From NCBI GenBank assembly GCA_903831575.1, contig CAIKYB010000036.1, forward strand, positions 1 through 64,000: a stretch of DNA of 64,000 nucleotides, read 5' to 3'. A model generated the notes under the pieces. That model made no database searches. It had not been told where the DNA came from and saw nothing but the letters and a program-made list of their open reading frames with translations. The DNA comes from an uncultured Bacteroidota bacterium. GTDB lineage: Bacteria; Bacteroidota; Bacteroidia; Chitinophagales; Chitinophagaceae. Position numbers and translations under genes: made by a program. This document shows, in pieces, positions 34,301 to 42,801 of the stretch. The first letter of the stretch is position 1, and every line of letters starts with the position of its first letter.

Positions 34301-36136
34301 TCAATTAGCGGAACACATTTTGCTAAACTAACGGTAACAAGTAATGGTGGATGCACTTCTGTATTTCAAAAGAAAATAGTTGTGAAAGGTCCTACAGGAA
34401 CTATAAGTTATGGAGGGTTAATAGGTTGTGCTCCAATGGCTGTAAATTTCAATGCAATAACACATGGAACAAATTCAATTGTTTGGGATTATAGTGATGG
34501 CAACACAAATATTACACCAGATACTTTTGCTACTCATACCTACTTAAATGTAGGCCTATACGTTCCAAAAGTACTATTGAGAGATACAGCTGGTTGTACG
34601 TTATCAATGGTAGGTAAAGACACCATAAAAGTCCATGATATTAGCGCATCATTTTCTCTTAGTGCAAATAAACTTTGCGATAGAGGAATAATTAATTTTA
34701 CAAACACTTCTACTTCAACTGAAACAATAGCAAGTTACAATTGGGATTTAGGAGATAACAGCCATTCGGCTCTTTTAAACCCTTCTCATAACTATACTAT
34801 TAATGGAAATTTCGAACCAAAACTGGTCGTACATTCTCTGCATGGTTGCGCAGACAGCATTTCAAGCCCTTTACCAATAGTAATCAGCACTACCCCACAA
34901 GCAAGAGTTACACAGACTGCGAATGGATGTGCAGGTGTAACAATTAATTTCAATGGATTATTAATAGTTGCGGATACGTCGACATTAACATGGAATTGGA
35001 ATTTCGGGAATGGAAATATATCAAACTTAAAAACGCCTACAGCTCAAGTATATAATATTGCAGGTATTCAACCGGTAACCTTAATTGTATCAAATCGTGA
35101 TGGCTGCAAAGACACCGTAAAAACGAGTGTTGAAGCTTATGCTATTCCAGCTGTAAATGCTGGTATCGATACTTTCGTTTGCAAAGGAAGAGGAGTTTCA
35201 CTCAATGTTACAGGTGCAAGCATCTATAATTGGACACCTTCAAATGGGTTAAATTGTACAACATGCGCATCACCAAGAGCTAATCCTGATTCTGCATTGA
35301 GATATTATGTAACCGGAACAACAGTTCACGGATGTTCGATGACTGATTCAGTAAGTATAGTTGTAAAGTATCCATTCATAATGACCTCCAGTAAAAGAGA
35401 TACCATTTGTGTTGGAAGCAGTCAAAGACTATTTGCAACAGGCGCTGAAAAATACACGTGGACGCCAAGCCTGGGACTAGACAATCCAATAGCTGCATCT
35501 CCTTTAGCTACACCGAGAGCAACTACAAATTATATGGTAATTGGTTCAGATGACAAACATTGTTTTTCGGATACAGCTATCGTTCCAATTATTGTATTTA
35601 ACATTCCTACAGTGGAAGTTGGAGATGACAAGACTATCAATGTTGGGCAATCAATTGAATTAATACCTCAGATTTCTTCTGATGTAACTGAAGCTAAATG
35701 GTCTCCAACTTCATCTCTAATGAGAAGCTCTTTCCCTGGAATTACAGTTAAGCCTAAAGAAACAACCACATTCAAAGTTGAAGTTAAAAATAATGGAGGT
35801 TGTAGTGCTACCGATCAACTAACCGTAAACGTTTTATGTGATGGCGCAAATTTATTTATTCCAAATACTTTCTCACCAAATCAAGATGGATCAAATGACA
35901 TCTTCTATCCAAGAGGAACTGGAATATTCAGCATCAAAAGAATAAAAGTATTCTCTAGATGGGGAGAAGTGATATATGAAAAGAACAATATAAAGGCAAA
36001 CGATCCTTCAACTGGATGGGATGGCACATTCAAAGGAAAAAAATTGAACCCAGATGTGTATGTTTATATCGTAGAAGTTTCATGTGATAACAACACCGTG
36101 CTCACATTCAAGGGAAATGTTGCACTTATAAAATGA
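31340..36136 (+). CDS. giant PKD-repeat protein with type B T9SS sorting domain
   Basis: 1598-aa secreted protein with a signal peptide (about 1-26, ending NSQAQ). About 15 PKD-type beta-sandwich repeats follow, each with a W-x-(F/L)-GDG core and a Cys near its start. Two further repeats built on WTPS-GL come next (about 1255-1420). A C-terminal type B (gliding-motility-associated, CHU) sorting domain opens with NTFSPNQDGSND and ends GWDGTFKGK...ALIK. Type B cargo is exported by the type IX system and relies on a partner of the PorP/SprF family, encoded directly downstream. Probably a cell-surface filament or adhesin; the ligand is unknown. Confidence 0.93.
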   Translation: MKLTNLIISSCVLVLSTILNLNSQAQLSAGFTANNFTGCSPLLVNFTDQTTSNPTNWKWNLGNGTTSTLQNPSVVYINPGQYSVKLITRNSRGIDSIIKNQYITVYAKPTVRMSASVYNGCSPTTITFLDLSNANNGSIISWKWDLGDGSFSNQVNPTHTYTSSGNFNVSLQVTNSFGCIESLTQTNFIYINEKPTASFTNGPVSSCNVPFRVNFQNSSSSNSTNSFLWNFGDGSTSTEENPFHIYTIPGTYTVQLIITSAQGCVDTIIKPDLVSIANTRTMFTAPDSICVNTPAQIINTSTTTQATWDFGDNTTSDALNLVKTYTAAGTFQIKLVNNFGSCIDSLIKPIVVLANPVVDFIANNLNSCQSPLAVNFSNTSTNANTYQWSFGDTDTSTEMNPMHTYSMQGSYAVSLISTNTFGCSNSVTKSQYINIKYPVVTVSQMPKRGCAPLICDFIATVVGGDSVVSYLWDLGDGNTSNIKNPTHTYDQGVYDISLIIVTASGCTDTVTYRKGVKSGSKPHPNFSATPTDACANTPIVFTNLTPASDSADQWLWSFGDGTSSTSQNPQHIYIDSGYLNVQLVAYNNGCPDTLIIENYIHILAPIANFTTIKNCADRRVKTFVNKSIGADTWEWNFGDGSTSTDLNPVHTYANNGAYTVKLEVRNAFGCYYIKTSVIYVIDEHADFIASDTSICKGSSTKFEVTGGITPTYFSNFSWNFGDIITGTGTPITKTYFISGIYTIKLIATDRNGCKDTIIKNNYIKVNGPKANFNATLTNLCTLTYCNFIDTSISDGRNAIVQWIWNYGDGHLDTMSNGNTSNLYYNSGSYTVTLTVTDSKGCSNQLSKSNFITVSQPAAKFITPDTIGCPNSSIRFLNQSTGTNLSYAWYFGDGTTSTLQNPVHKFLSNGNYTIKLIVTSSLGCRDSIAKTSYINIVTPIAHFEVSDSVGTCPPLIVSFTNTSVNYISQVWNFGDGTSTNTDNPSHFYSISGTHFAKLTVTSNGGCTSVFQKKIVVKGPTGTISYGGLIGCAPMAVNFNAITHGTNSIVWDYSDGNTNITPDTFATHTYLNVGLYVPKVLLRDTAGCTLSMVGKDTIKVHDISASFSLSANKLCDRGIINFTNTSTSTETIASYNWDLGDNSHSALLNPSHNYTINGNFEPKLVVHSLHGCADSISSPLPIVISTTPQARVTQTANGCAGVTINFNGLLIVADTSTLTWNWNFGNGNISNLKTPTAQVYNIAGIQPVTLIVSNRDGCKDTVKTSVEAYAIPAVNAGIDTFVCKGRGVSLNVTGASIYNWTPSNGLNCTTCASPRANPDSALRYYVTGTTVHGCSMTDSVSIVVKYPFIMTSSKRDTICVGSSQRLFATGAEKYTWTPSLGLDNPIAASPLATPRATTNYMVIGSDDKHCFSDTAIVPIIVFNIPTVEVGDDKTINVGQSIELIPQISSDVTEAKWSPTSSLMRSSFPGITVKPKETTTFKVEVKNNGGCSATDQLTVNVLCDGANLFIPNTFSPNQDGSNDIFYPRGTGIFSIKRIKVFSRWGEVIYEKNNIKANDPSTGWDGTFKGKKLNPDVYVYIVEVSCDNNTVLTFKGNVALIK

Positions 36137-36167
36137 TAATAATCTAGCTTTTGTTTTTATGAATTTT

Positions 36168-36197
36168 AAAAGGCCTTTACTCTTATTGGCCTTTCTT
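36168..36197 (+). terminator. terminator after the PKD protein gene
   Basis: AAAGGCC (36169-36175) pairs with GGCCTTT (36188-36194) around a short loop, followed by a T-rich tail. It separates the large gene from its PorP/SprF partner, so the two may not be strictly co-transcribed. Confidence 0.65.
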
Positions 36198-36304
36198 TTT
36201 TTGCTTTCTTTAGTTGCCACATCCTAAAATAATACTTAATCTGGCACAATAATTAGTTAAAGAACACGTTTTATAAAGTAGTATCCAATAAAATACCCAA
36301 TCCT

Positions 36305-37333
36305 ATGAAAACGATCAACAAACGACTATTAATGTCGATCCTATTATTGCAATCATTTCTTGCAAATTCTCAGGATATTCACTTTTCACAAATTTTCGAG
36401 ACTCCACTTCTAAGGAACCCTTCATTAGCAGGTCTATTCAAAGGCGATATCAGAATACAATCAGTATACAGAACACAATGGAATAGTATTACTACGCCTT
36501 ACCAAACTACCTCAATAAGTGGCGAGTTTAAACAAAAAATAGGTAATGCTGATGATTACCTTACTATCGGTGGACAGATTATTTATGACAAAGCCGGAAG
36601 TATAGCATTAACAACAACTCAAGTATTACCAGCGGTCAATTATCAAAAATCACTTAGTGACTATAAAAACATGTACTTATCATTGGGCTTTATGGGAGGG
36701 ATTATTCAAAGAAGATTTGACAGAAGCAAAATGACAACCAATAGTCAATTTGATGGCAATTCCTACAATGGAACATTAGCAGATGGAGAAACATTTTCAA
36801 GTCCCTCTTATACTTATATTGATGGCAGCGTTGGGATGAGTTTTAATACACAAATCGGAGAAAGTGAAGATGATAATGTATATTTTGGTGCTGCTTATCA
36901 TCATTTCAATAAAGCGAAAAAGATATCATTTTATCGCGTAGCTGAAGAAGAAATGACTCCTAAATTTGTAACATCCGCGGGAATAAGAATGGGCATGACA
37001 AGTAGCTCTTATTTCACTATACAAGCAGATTATACAACACAAGGTACTTACAAAGAAATAGTTGGCGGAGCATTATATTCTTGGAAACTTGATAATGATG
37101 AAGATCCGAAATACATCTTTCACGCAGGTGCTTATTTAAGATGGAAAGACGCATTAATCCCAGTGGCTAAACTAGAGTTCCGCCCACTATCAATAGCCGT
37201 TAGTTATGATGGAAATATCTCTCAACTCAAACAGGCAAGTAAAGGCCATGGTGGATTTGAGGTTTCTCTAACCTTTCAAAAAGCAAAAGAAAACAACAGC
37301 AGTCAAGATGCAGTTAGATGTCCAAGATTTTAA
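36305..37333 (+). CDS. PorP/SprF family type IX secretion membrane protein (first)
   Basis: 342-aa outer-membrane beta-barrel with a signal peptide (cleavage near FLANSQ) and the family opening DIHFSQIFETPLLRNPSLAG, ending CPRF. SprF of Flavobacterium johnsoniae is needed for export of the type B cargo SprB encoded beside it. Here the gene sits 169 bp after the giant type B cargo gene, so it is very likely that protein's dedicated partner. Confidence 0.92.
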   Translation: MKTINKRLLMSILLLQSFLANSQDIHFSQIFETPLLRNPSLAGLFKGDIRIQSVYRTQWNSITTPYQTTSISGEFKQKIGNADDYLTIGGQIIYDKAGSIALTTTQVLPAVNYQKSLSDYKNMYLSLGFMGGIIQRRFDRSKMTTNSQFDGNSYNGTLADGETFSSPSYTYIDGSVGMSFNTQIGESEDDNVYFGAAYHHFNKAKKISFYRVAEEEMTPKFVTSAGIRMGMTSSSYFTIQADYTTQGTYKEIVGGALYSWKLDNDEDPKYIFHAGAYLRWKDALIPVAKLEFRPLSIAVSYDGNISQLKQASKGHGGFEVSLTFQKAKENNSSQDAVRCPRF

Positions 37334-37400
37334 TTATTTTTAAAAGTATAAATACTAGAACAGAAACTAAAGTCATTGTTTTTATGGATTGTTTGGATAA

Positions 37401-37430
37401 AGAAAGACCCCTATATTTTGGGGTCTTTCT
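37401..37430 (+). terminator. terminator after the first PorP/SprF gene
   Basis: The perfect stem AGAAAGACCCC / GGGGTCTTTCT with an eight-base loop and a T-rich tail. It rules out a 70-codon frame drawn across it (37318-37530). Confidence 0.9.
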
Positions 37431-37510
37431 TATTTTAAATAATATTTTCAAATTATACACACCATTTTTGAGAAAAAGGCACTTAATTTGCAATTCAAAA
37501 TTATATTCAT

Positions 37511-37987
37511 ATGCAACTTATAAAAGATAGCCTTGCTCCAAATTTCCATCTTTACGATTCCATGAAAAATAAAATCAGTACTGATGATTTTGCTGGAAAA
37601 AAAAATCTGCTTTTACTTTTTTTCCCTCTGGCATTCACAGGGGTTTGTACCAAAGAGCTATGTGCAGTTAGAGACGATATGACTAAATACCATAATTTGA
37701 ACGCGGAAGTCATAGGAATTTCTGTTGATTCAGTTTTTACTTTAGCTAAATTTAAAGAGGAACAACAATTGAATTTTACATTATTGAGTGATTTCAACAA
37801 AGAAGTCTCCTCATTATACCATACCATTTATGATTCTTTCACTGATATGGGCATGAAAGGTGTAAGTAAAAGATCTGCTTTTATTATAGATAAACAAGGT
37901 ATTATAAGATATGCTGAAGTATTAGAAAGTGCAGGAGATGTTCCAAATTTCGAGGCTATTAATATTGTTCTTTCTTCCTTAAATTAA
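37511..37987 (+). CDS. peroxiredoxin (AhpC/TSA family)
   Basis: Thiol peroxidase of 158 aa reducing hydroperoxides in the cytoplasm (no signal peptide). The peroxidatic Cys is C46 in FTGVCTKEL, with a second Cys five residues on (C51), the spacing of the atypical two-Cys BCP type. The fold's LLLFFPLAFTG and late KRSAFIIDKQGIIRYAEV segments are clear. No reductase gene is adjacent. Monocistronic, between the T9SS pair and the small sorting-domain protein. Confidence 0.92.
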   Translation: MQLIKDSLAPNFHLYDSMKNKISTDDFAGKKNLLLLFFPLAFTGVCTKELCAVRDDMTKYHNLNAEVIGISVDSVFTLAKFKEEQQLNFTLLSDFNKEVSSLYHTIYDSFTDMGMKGVSKRSAFIIDKQGIIRYAEVLESAGDVPNFEAINIVLSSLN

Positions 37988-38126
37988 TGATTATCTTGTA
38001 TTTATTTATAATATATAAAAGTGCCTGACTTTAATACTGATAATTTTCATTAATAAAGAGCGGACTTTTATCATCGATTTTTCATTTTATTTATTTAACT
38101 TAGCCAACTATTGATTTAGTTAAGCA

Positions 38127-38471
38127 TTGAAAAAATATATCTACATATCTATTTTATTTTTTAGCATCGGATTAAAATCTTATGCCCAAAACAAGTCTGT
38201 ATGGGATTTTACAAACACAACTACTAAATTCATTAAATTATATCCTAACCCAGCATCAACAAATATCAATTTTGATTTCCAAAAGAATTTTGATGCCAAT
38301 TCCACTTTTTTAATTTATAATTTTATGGGTAAGCGGGTTTTTGAATACAAAAATTCCTCATTACACAACAATCTCAATCTTTCTAGCTTTTATCGCGGAG
38401 TTTATATTTATCAATTAAGAGATAAATACAATGCTATTATTGAGTCAGGTAAATTTCAGGTGATAAAATAG
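38127..38471 (+). CDS. minimal type A T9SS sorting-domain protein
   Basis: 114-aa protein made of a signal peptide (about 2-21, ending KSYAQ), some 15 residues of spacer and then a complete type A sorting domain from LYPNPAS (about 39) to the final GKFQVIK. There is no separate cargo domain. The only start codon in the frame is TTG at 38127, since a stop lies two codons upstream. It may be a small surface protein, an export decoy or a remnant of a longer cargo gene; the intact domain argues against simple decay. Confidence 0.75.
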   Translation: MKKYIYISILFFSIGLKSYAQNKSVWDFTNTTTKFIKLYPNPASTNINFDFQKNFDANSTFLIYNFMGKRVFEYKNSSLHNNLNLSSFYRGVYIYQLRDKYNAIIESGKFQVIK

Positions 38472-38595
38472 GCACCTCTCTCCGCTTCCAAACTTCTTAG
38501 GATACTGCTTGTGTTAATTTATTTCCATCTACTTCATTCGATATTTTCGACTTGCATGAACTTCAACTTATGACTGGTTACTGATTTTATTTTGT

Positions 38596-38649
38596 GTCAA
38601 AATGACCGCATTTTAATGATTGGCAGAATGTTTGTCTACCTTACTTTTG
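38596..38649 (+). promoter_or_regulatory. heat-shock control region of grpE-dnaJ
   Basis: Three elements are stacked here: the inverted repeat GTCA-AAA-TGAC (38596-38606); a sigma54-like -24/-12 pair, TGGCA (38621-38625), six bases, TTGT (38632-38635); and a housekeeping-type TTG-N19-TACTTTTG (38620-38649). The sigma54 fit has one mismatch, TTGT for TTGC. Dual vegetative and stress promoters are inferred. Confidence 0.6.
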
Positions 38650-38671
38650 TGAATTAAAAAACAATCAAGTT

Positions 38672-39214
38672 ATGGAAGAGCAGAAAATGCCAATAGAAGA
38701 AAATGAATCAACTTTAACGAATGAGGATTCAGAAACATCAAATCAAGAGACTTTAGTGGATAGTTCTATTGAGATAGAAAAATTAAAGGCCGAAACAGCA
38801 GAGCAAAAAGATAAATTCCTTCGATTGTCTGCAGAATTTGATAATTACAAACGGAGAACTGCTAGAGAAAGAATTGACCTGATTCAAACAGCAGGGAAGG
38901 AAATCATCGTTTCACTATTGGATGTTCTTGATGATAGTGAAAGAGCAGAGAAGCAACTCAGACTTACCAATGAAAGCAATGAAAATATAGAAGGCACTTT
39001 ATTAGTTTTCAATAAACTCAAATCAATCCTTCAGCAAAAAGGATTAACAGCTATGGAAAGTATCAACACTGATTTTGATGTGGAAAAACATGAAGCTATT
39101 TCTGAAATTGATGGTTCTCCTGAACAAAAAGGGAAAGTAATTGATGAATTAATGAAAGGATATTACCTGAATGACAAAATCATCAGATTCGCAAAAGTGG
39201 TTGTAGGGAAATAA
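38672..39214 (+). CDS. grpE: nucleotide exchange factor GrpE
   Basis: Releases ADP from DnaK. 180 aa: an acidic, low-complexity N-terminus (1-45), a coiled coil with FLRLSAEFDNYKRRTARE, then the C-terminal beta domain with GSPEQKGKVIDELMKGYYLNDKIIRFAKVVV. Standard length. It is followed 62 bp later by dnaJ; dnaK is not in the window. Confidence 0.95.
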   Translation: MEEQKMPIEENESTLTNEDSETSNQETLVDSSIEIEKLKAETAEQKDKFLRLSAEFDNYKRRTARERIDLIQTAGKEIIVSLLDVLDDSERAEKQLRLTNESNENIEGTLLVFNKLKSILQQKGLTAMESINTDFDVEKHEAISEIDGSPEQKGKVIDELMKGYYLNDKIIRFAKVVVGK

Positions 39215-39276
39215 ATTACTCATACAAATAAAGTTGAGCTTGATTAATAATATACAAGTCTCAAGAATTAGAAACT

Positions 39277-40443
39277 ATGTCCAACAAAAGAGATTTCTAC
39301 GAAGTATTAGGCATTTCAAAAAATGCCTCACAAGACGAGATAAAAAAAGCCTACAGAAAAGTAGCTATGCAGTATCATCCTGATAGAAATCCGGGTGATA
39401 AAAGTGCTGAAGATAAATTTAAAGAAGCAGCTGCAGCTTATGAGATCCTTAATGATGCGGATAAAAAAGCACAATACGATAGATTTGGACACAATGCTTT
39501 CAATCAGGGAGGACGTGGTGGTGGCGGAGGTTTTAGTGGTGGCGGAATGAATATGGATGATATTTTCAGTCAGTTCGGAGACGTATTTGGCGATGAAGGT
39601 TTTGGGAGTTTTTTTGGCAACAGAGGCGGAGGAAACAGACAGTCTGGAGGATCGAGAGGCAGCAACCTTAGGGTGAAGTTGAAACTGAATTTTGAAGAGA
39701 TGGCTAAGGGTGCCAATAAAACCATTAAAATCAAAAAATATGTAAAATGTACAACCTGTAGTGGCAGCGGTGCCAAGGATAAAAATAGCGTACAAACTTG
39801 TGGCACATGCAGAGGATCAGGTCAAGTCAAAAGAGTACAAAATACTTTTTTAGGTCAAATGCAAACAGTAACGACCTGCCCTACATGTAACGGAGACGGC
39901 ACAACGATAACGGCTAAATGTAATAGTTGTAAAGGAGAAGGCAGGGTTTATGGCGAAGAAACCGTAAGTATAGATATTCCTGCAGGAGTTCAGGATGGCA
40001 TGCAATTAAGTATAAGCGGGAAAGGAAATGTTGGGGAAAGAGGCGGAAGCAATGGAGACTTAATTGTACAAATTGAAGAGGAGCCACACGCTCAATTACA
40101 AAGAGATGGATTAAATGTGGCATTTGACCTGCACCTTTCATTCCCAGAAGCCGTATTTGGTACTCAAGTAGAAGTCCCAACTATTGATGGCAGAGCGAAA
40201 ATAAAAATTCCCCCAGGGACACATAGTGGTAAAATATTCAGACTGAAAGGCAAAGGATTCCCACATGTAAACAGCTATGAAAAAGGAGACCAATTGATTC
40301 ATGTAAATATCTGGACTCCTCAAAGTGTTAGTCCTGAAGAAAAAGAGATGTTGGAAAAACTAGCGACATCTCCAAATTTTGAGCCCAAACCAGAAAAAAA
40401 TGATAAATCTTTTTTTGATAAAGTGAGAGAAATGTTTAGTTAA
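39277..40443 (+). CDS. dnaJ: molecular chaperone DnaJ
   Basis: Type I J-protein, 388 aa. The N-terminal J domain has HPD at 34-36, a Gly-rich linker covers about 73-130, and the zinc domain has the four CxxCxGxG repeats (CTTCSGSG, CGTCRGSG, CPTCNGDG, CNSCKGEG). C-terminal substrate-binding domains and a short charged tail follow. It hands substrates to DnaK and stimulates its ATPase. It shares the heat-shock-like control region before grpE. Confidence 0.96.
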   Translation: MSNKRDFYEVLGISKNASQDEIKKAYRKVAMQYHPDRNPGDKSAEDKFKEAAAAYEILNDADKKAQYDRFGHNAFNQGGRGGGGGFSGGGMNMDDIFSQFGDVFGDEGFGSFFGNRGGGNRQSGGSRGSNLRVKLKLNFEEMAKGANKTIKIKKYVKCTTCSGSGAKDKNSVQTCGTCRGSGQVKRVQNTFLGQMQTVTTCPTCNGDGTTITAKCNSCKGEGRVYGEETVSIDIPAGVQDGMQLSISGKGNVGERGGSNGDLIVQIEEEPHAQLQRDGLNVAFDLHLSFPEAVFGTQVEVPTIDGRAKIKIPPGTHSGKIFRLKGKGFPHVNSYEKGDQLIHVNIWTPQSVSPEEKEMLEKLATSPNFEPKPEKNDKSFFDKVREMFS

Positions 40444-40473
40444 TGTCTAGAGTATAACCTTCGACGGTAATAG

Positions 40474-42201
40474 TTATTTTTTATTCCCGTATAATTTTTG
40501 AGCTTTTGAAAGCAGCATGATAAACTGTTTTTGTAAATAATTTTTTTGATCTATTGCAGCAGTTGAAAATTCCTTGATAAAGGACCAAGATGGGCTACTA
40601 AAGAAAATCGATTGTTTTAATTTCAATGCAAACATAGCAACTCCTGCGGCAAATTTAAATTCACGGTCTATGCTGTCTATCGGTTTGTAATTAGGCATTG
40701 AAAAATATTGATGGTGTTTTATGGTACTATCAGTCCGATAACGCAAGTCAATTTGAGCAATAAAATCATTACTCCCATGGTTAATATTTAAATTAGGTAC
40801 AATTTCAAAAAGTGCTAATACACTACTCCCACTCCCAATTTCTCCACCTTCCAAACTATTGGCCGTGTCCTTTAAAGCTTCTTTTTTATTATCAAATCCA
40901 ATTAACCTGTATTCTTTTACCAAATCAGGATTAAATTTCACATTCATTGAAACATCGTCTGCAACTGCATAAAACGTTTGGGTTAGTTCTTTAACTAAAA
41001 CTCTTTCAGCCTCTTGAATGTCATCAAGATATGCATAATTACCATTTCCTTTTTTAGCCAAAACTTGCAACTTAGAATCTTTTAAATTACCCATCCCTAC
41101 CCCAAGACAAGTTAAATAAACACCGCTTGATTTTTGCTTTGAAATCAAGTCGTCCAAAGCTTTTTCACTTGTTTCTCCAACATTAAAATCTCCATCAGTA
41201 GCCAATATTATTCTATTATTACCCCCTTTGATGAAAGTTTTTCTTGCCAATTGATACGCCACTCTTATGGCTGATTCACCTGGCGTATCTCCATCTGCTT
41301 CAAGAGATTCAATAGCTGTAAGGATTTTATCCTTCTCCGATCCTGAGGTTGGCCTTAACCAAATCTGAACGTACCCACCATAAGTCACAATAGAAATCGT
41401 ATCTACCGGGCGAATATTTTTTACAAACATTTGAAAAGCTGCTTTCAATAAAGGCAAGCGATTCGGCATGTCCATACTTCCAGACACATCAATAAGAAAG
41501 ACAAAATTTCCAGGAGGAATTTTTTCTAAATTTATTTTTTTCGCATTTACATTTAAGTACAATAATTCTTTTTTGGGATCCCAGGGACAAGATGTTAATT
41601 GCGAATTGAAATTAAACAGACTATCATGTTGAGGTTCCCTATAATGTAAATTAAAATAATTGATTAATTCTTCTGTTCTCACCGCATCAGGAGGAACCAA
41701 ACTATTCATATTCAGAAAGCGCCTCACATTGCTGTAAGAAGCTTTGTTGACATTTAAAGAAAATCCTGTGCAGGGAAATTGACTGGCTTGTATAACCTCA
41801 TTTTCAACCAACTGGAAATAAGTTTCATCCCCAGTAAACCATTTATCTTTTGAAGCTTGTTGAAAATCCTTAGTAAAGGAAATTAATTTAGGTTGATTTT
41901 TAGTGATGGCTTCTTTTGTGATTTTCAAAATGATATGCTGCCAGTCATTTGTTTTAACTCTAACTGTGAGCGATTCGTAACCCTCTAAATTAATTGTTAA
42001 TGAGTCATAAAGGACTTTTTCTACAATACCAAAACTACCAGAAGGAGAACCTGAATAATAATAGGCTCTTAAAGAATGAACAAAAATCCTGGCGTTAGCT
42101 AGAGGTTTATTTTTTTCATCTTTTATTTCACCCCTCAGATAATACTGAGAGAAAGCAGGAGCTGCTATGAATAAGAAACAATATGTAAGAAACTTTTTCA
42201 A
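40474..42201 (-). CDS. von Willebrand factor A domain protein (YfbK-like)
   Basis: 575 aa with a signal peptide (about 1-18), an N-terminal carboxypeptidase-regulatory-like beta domain (about 19-95), and a YfbK/Yeats-type segment (LNVNKASYSNVRRFLN, TEELINYFN). A vWA domain with MIDAS motif DVSGSMD (about residue 238) and downstream metal-coordinating T and D segments follows, then the C-terminal extension found in this family. Probably a periplasmic or surface protein-interaction module; the ligand is unknown. It lies at the 3' end of a long minus-strand run starting with the FAD-linked oxidase. Confidence 0.88.
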   Translation of the reverse strand: MKKFLTYCFLFIAAPAFSQYYLRGEIKDEKNKPLANARIFVHSLRAYYYSGSPSGSFGIVEKVLYDSLTINLEGYESLTVRVKTNDWQHIILKITKEAITKNQPKLISFTKDFQQASKDKWFTGDETYFQLVENEVIQASQFPCTGFSLNVNKASYSNVRRFLNMNSLVPPDAVRTEELINYFNLHYREPQHDSLFNFNSQLTSCPWDPKKELLYLNVNAKKINLEKIPPGNFVFLIDVSGSMDMPNRLPLLKAAFQMFVKNIRPVDTISIVTYGGYVQIWLRPTSGSEKDKILTAIESLEADGDTPGESAIRVAYQLARKTFIKGGNNRIILATDGDFNVGETSEKALDDLISKQKSSGVYLTCLGVGMGNLKDSKLQVLAKKGNGNYAYLDDIQEAERVLVKELTQTFYAVADDVSMNVKFNPDLVKEYRLIGFDNKKEALKDTANSLEGGEIGSGSSVLALFEIVPNLNINHGSNDFIAQIDLRYRTDSTIKHHQYFSMPNYKPIDSIDREFKFAAGVAMFALKLKQSIFFSSPSWSFIKEFSTAAIDQKNYLQKQFIMLLSKAQKLYGNKK

Positions 42202-42261
42202 GAATTTACTATATTTTAAATTAAGCTAATTAATCACAAAAAACTAATGCCCAATAAAATA

Positions 42262-42798
42262 TTAATCTATCAGCTGATAAATTTGATTCAAATTTCTAGC
42301 TATCCCATCATAATCAAGACCATACCCCAACAAAAATTTATTTGGCACTTCAAACCCTACGTAATGCAAATCTATCGGATGAACAAGCGCTTCAGGCTTA
42401 TAAAGGAGTGTGGCAATTTTAAGAGATGCTGGATTCTGATCTACAAGTTGAGGTAGAAATTCATACAATGTTTTTCCAGTGTCTACAATATCTTCAATGA
42501 TTATAACGTCCCTTCCTTTTATTGACACATCCATTCCAATAGAAGTCACTACTTTTCCCGTACTTTTTATTCCTTGGTAAGAGGCTAGTTTTACAAAACA
42601 AACTTCTGTCTCAATGGTTAGTTCTTTAAACAAATCTGACGCAAACATAAAACACCCATTAAGAATAGCAATAAACAATGGAGTTTTACCTTGGTAATCT
42701 CTGTTAATTTCTTCCGCAACACGTTTAACTTGTTCTGCTATCTGGCTTGCCGAAAGATAGGTTTTGAATTTTTTGTCATGCACTTGAATATCTGCCAT
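42262..42798 (-). CDS. hpt: hypoxanthine phosphoribosyltransferase
   Basis: Purine salvage: hypoxanthine or guanine plus PRPP to IMP/GMP. 178 aa with the PRPP-binding motif VIIIEDIVDTGKT, the flexible-loop SIGMDVSIKG region and YVGFEVPNKFLLGYGLDYDG for base recognition. Standard HPRT length. Its start is 3 bp from the stop of the glucosaminidase gene upstream, so these are co-transcribed. Confidence 0.94.
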   Translation of the reverse strand: MADIQVHDKKFKTYLSASQIAEQVKRVAEEINRDYQGKTPLFIAILNGCFMFASDLFKELTIETEVCFVKLASYQGIKSTGKVVTSIGMDVSIKGRDVIIIEDIVDTGKTLYEFLPQLVDQNPASLKIATLLYKPEALVHPIDLHYVGFEVPNKFLLGYGLDYDGIARNLNQIYQLID

Positions 42799-42801
42799 AA
42801 A

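Noticed and set aside
31340-36136. Possible DNA-level phase-variable repeat within the PKD gene
   Set aside because: The PKD repeats are diverged at DNA level; no long exact repeats were noticed that would recombine easily.
37318-37530. 70-codon open frame after the first PorP/SprF gene
   Set aside because: It overlaps the end of that gene and crosses its perfect terminator hairpin (37401-37430); composition is not protein-like.
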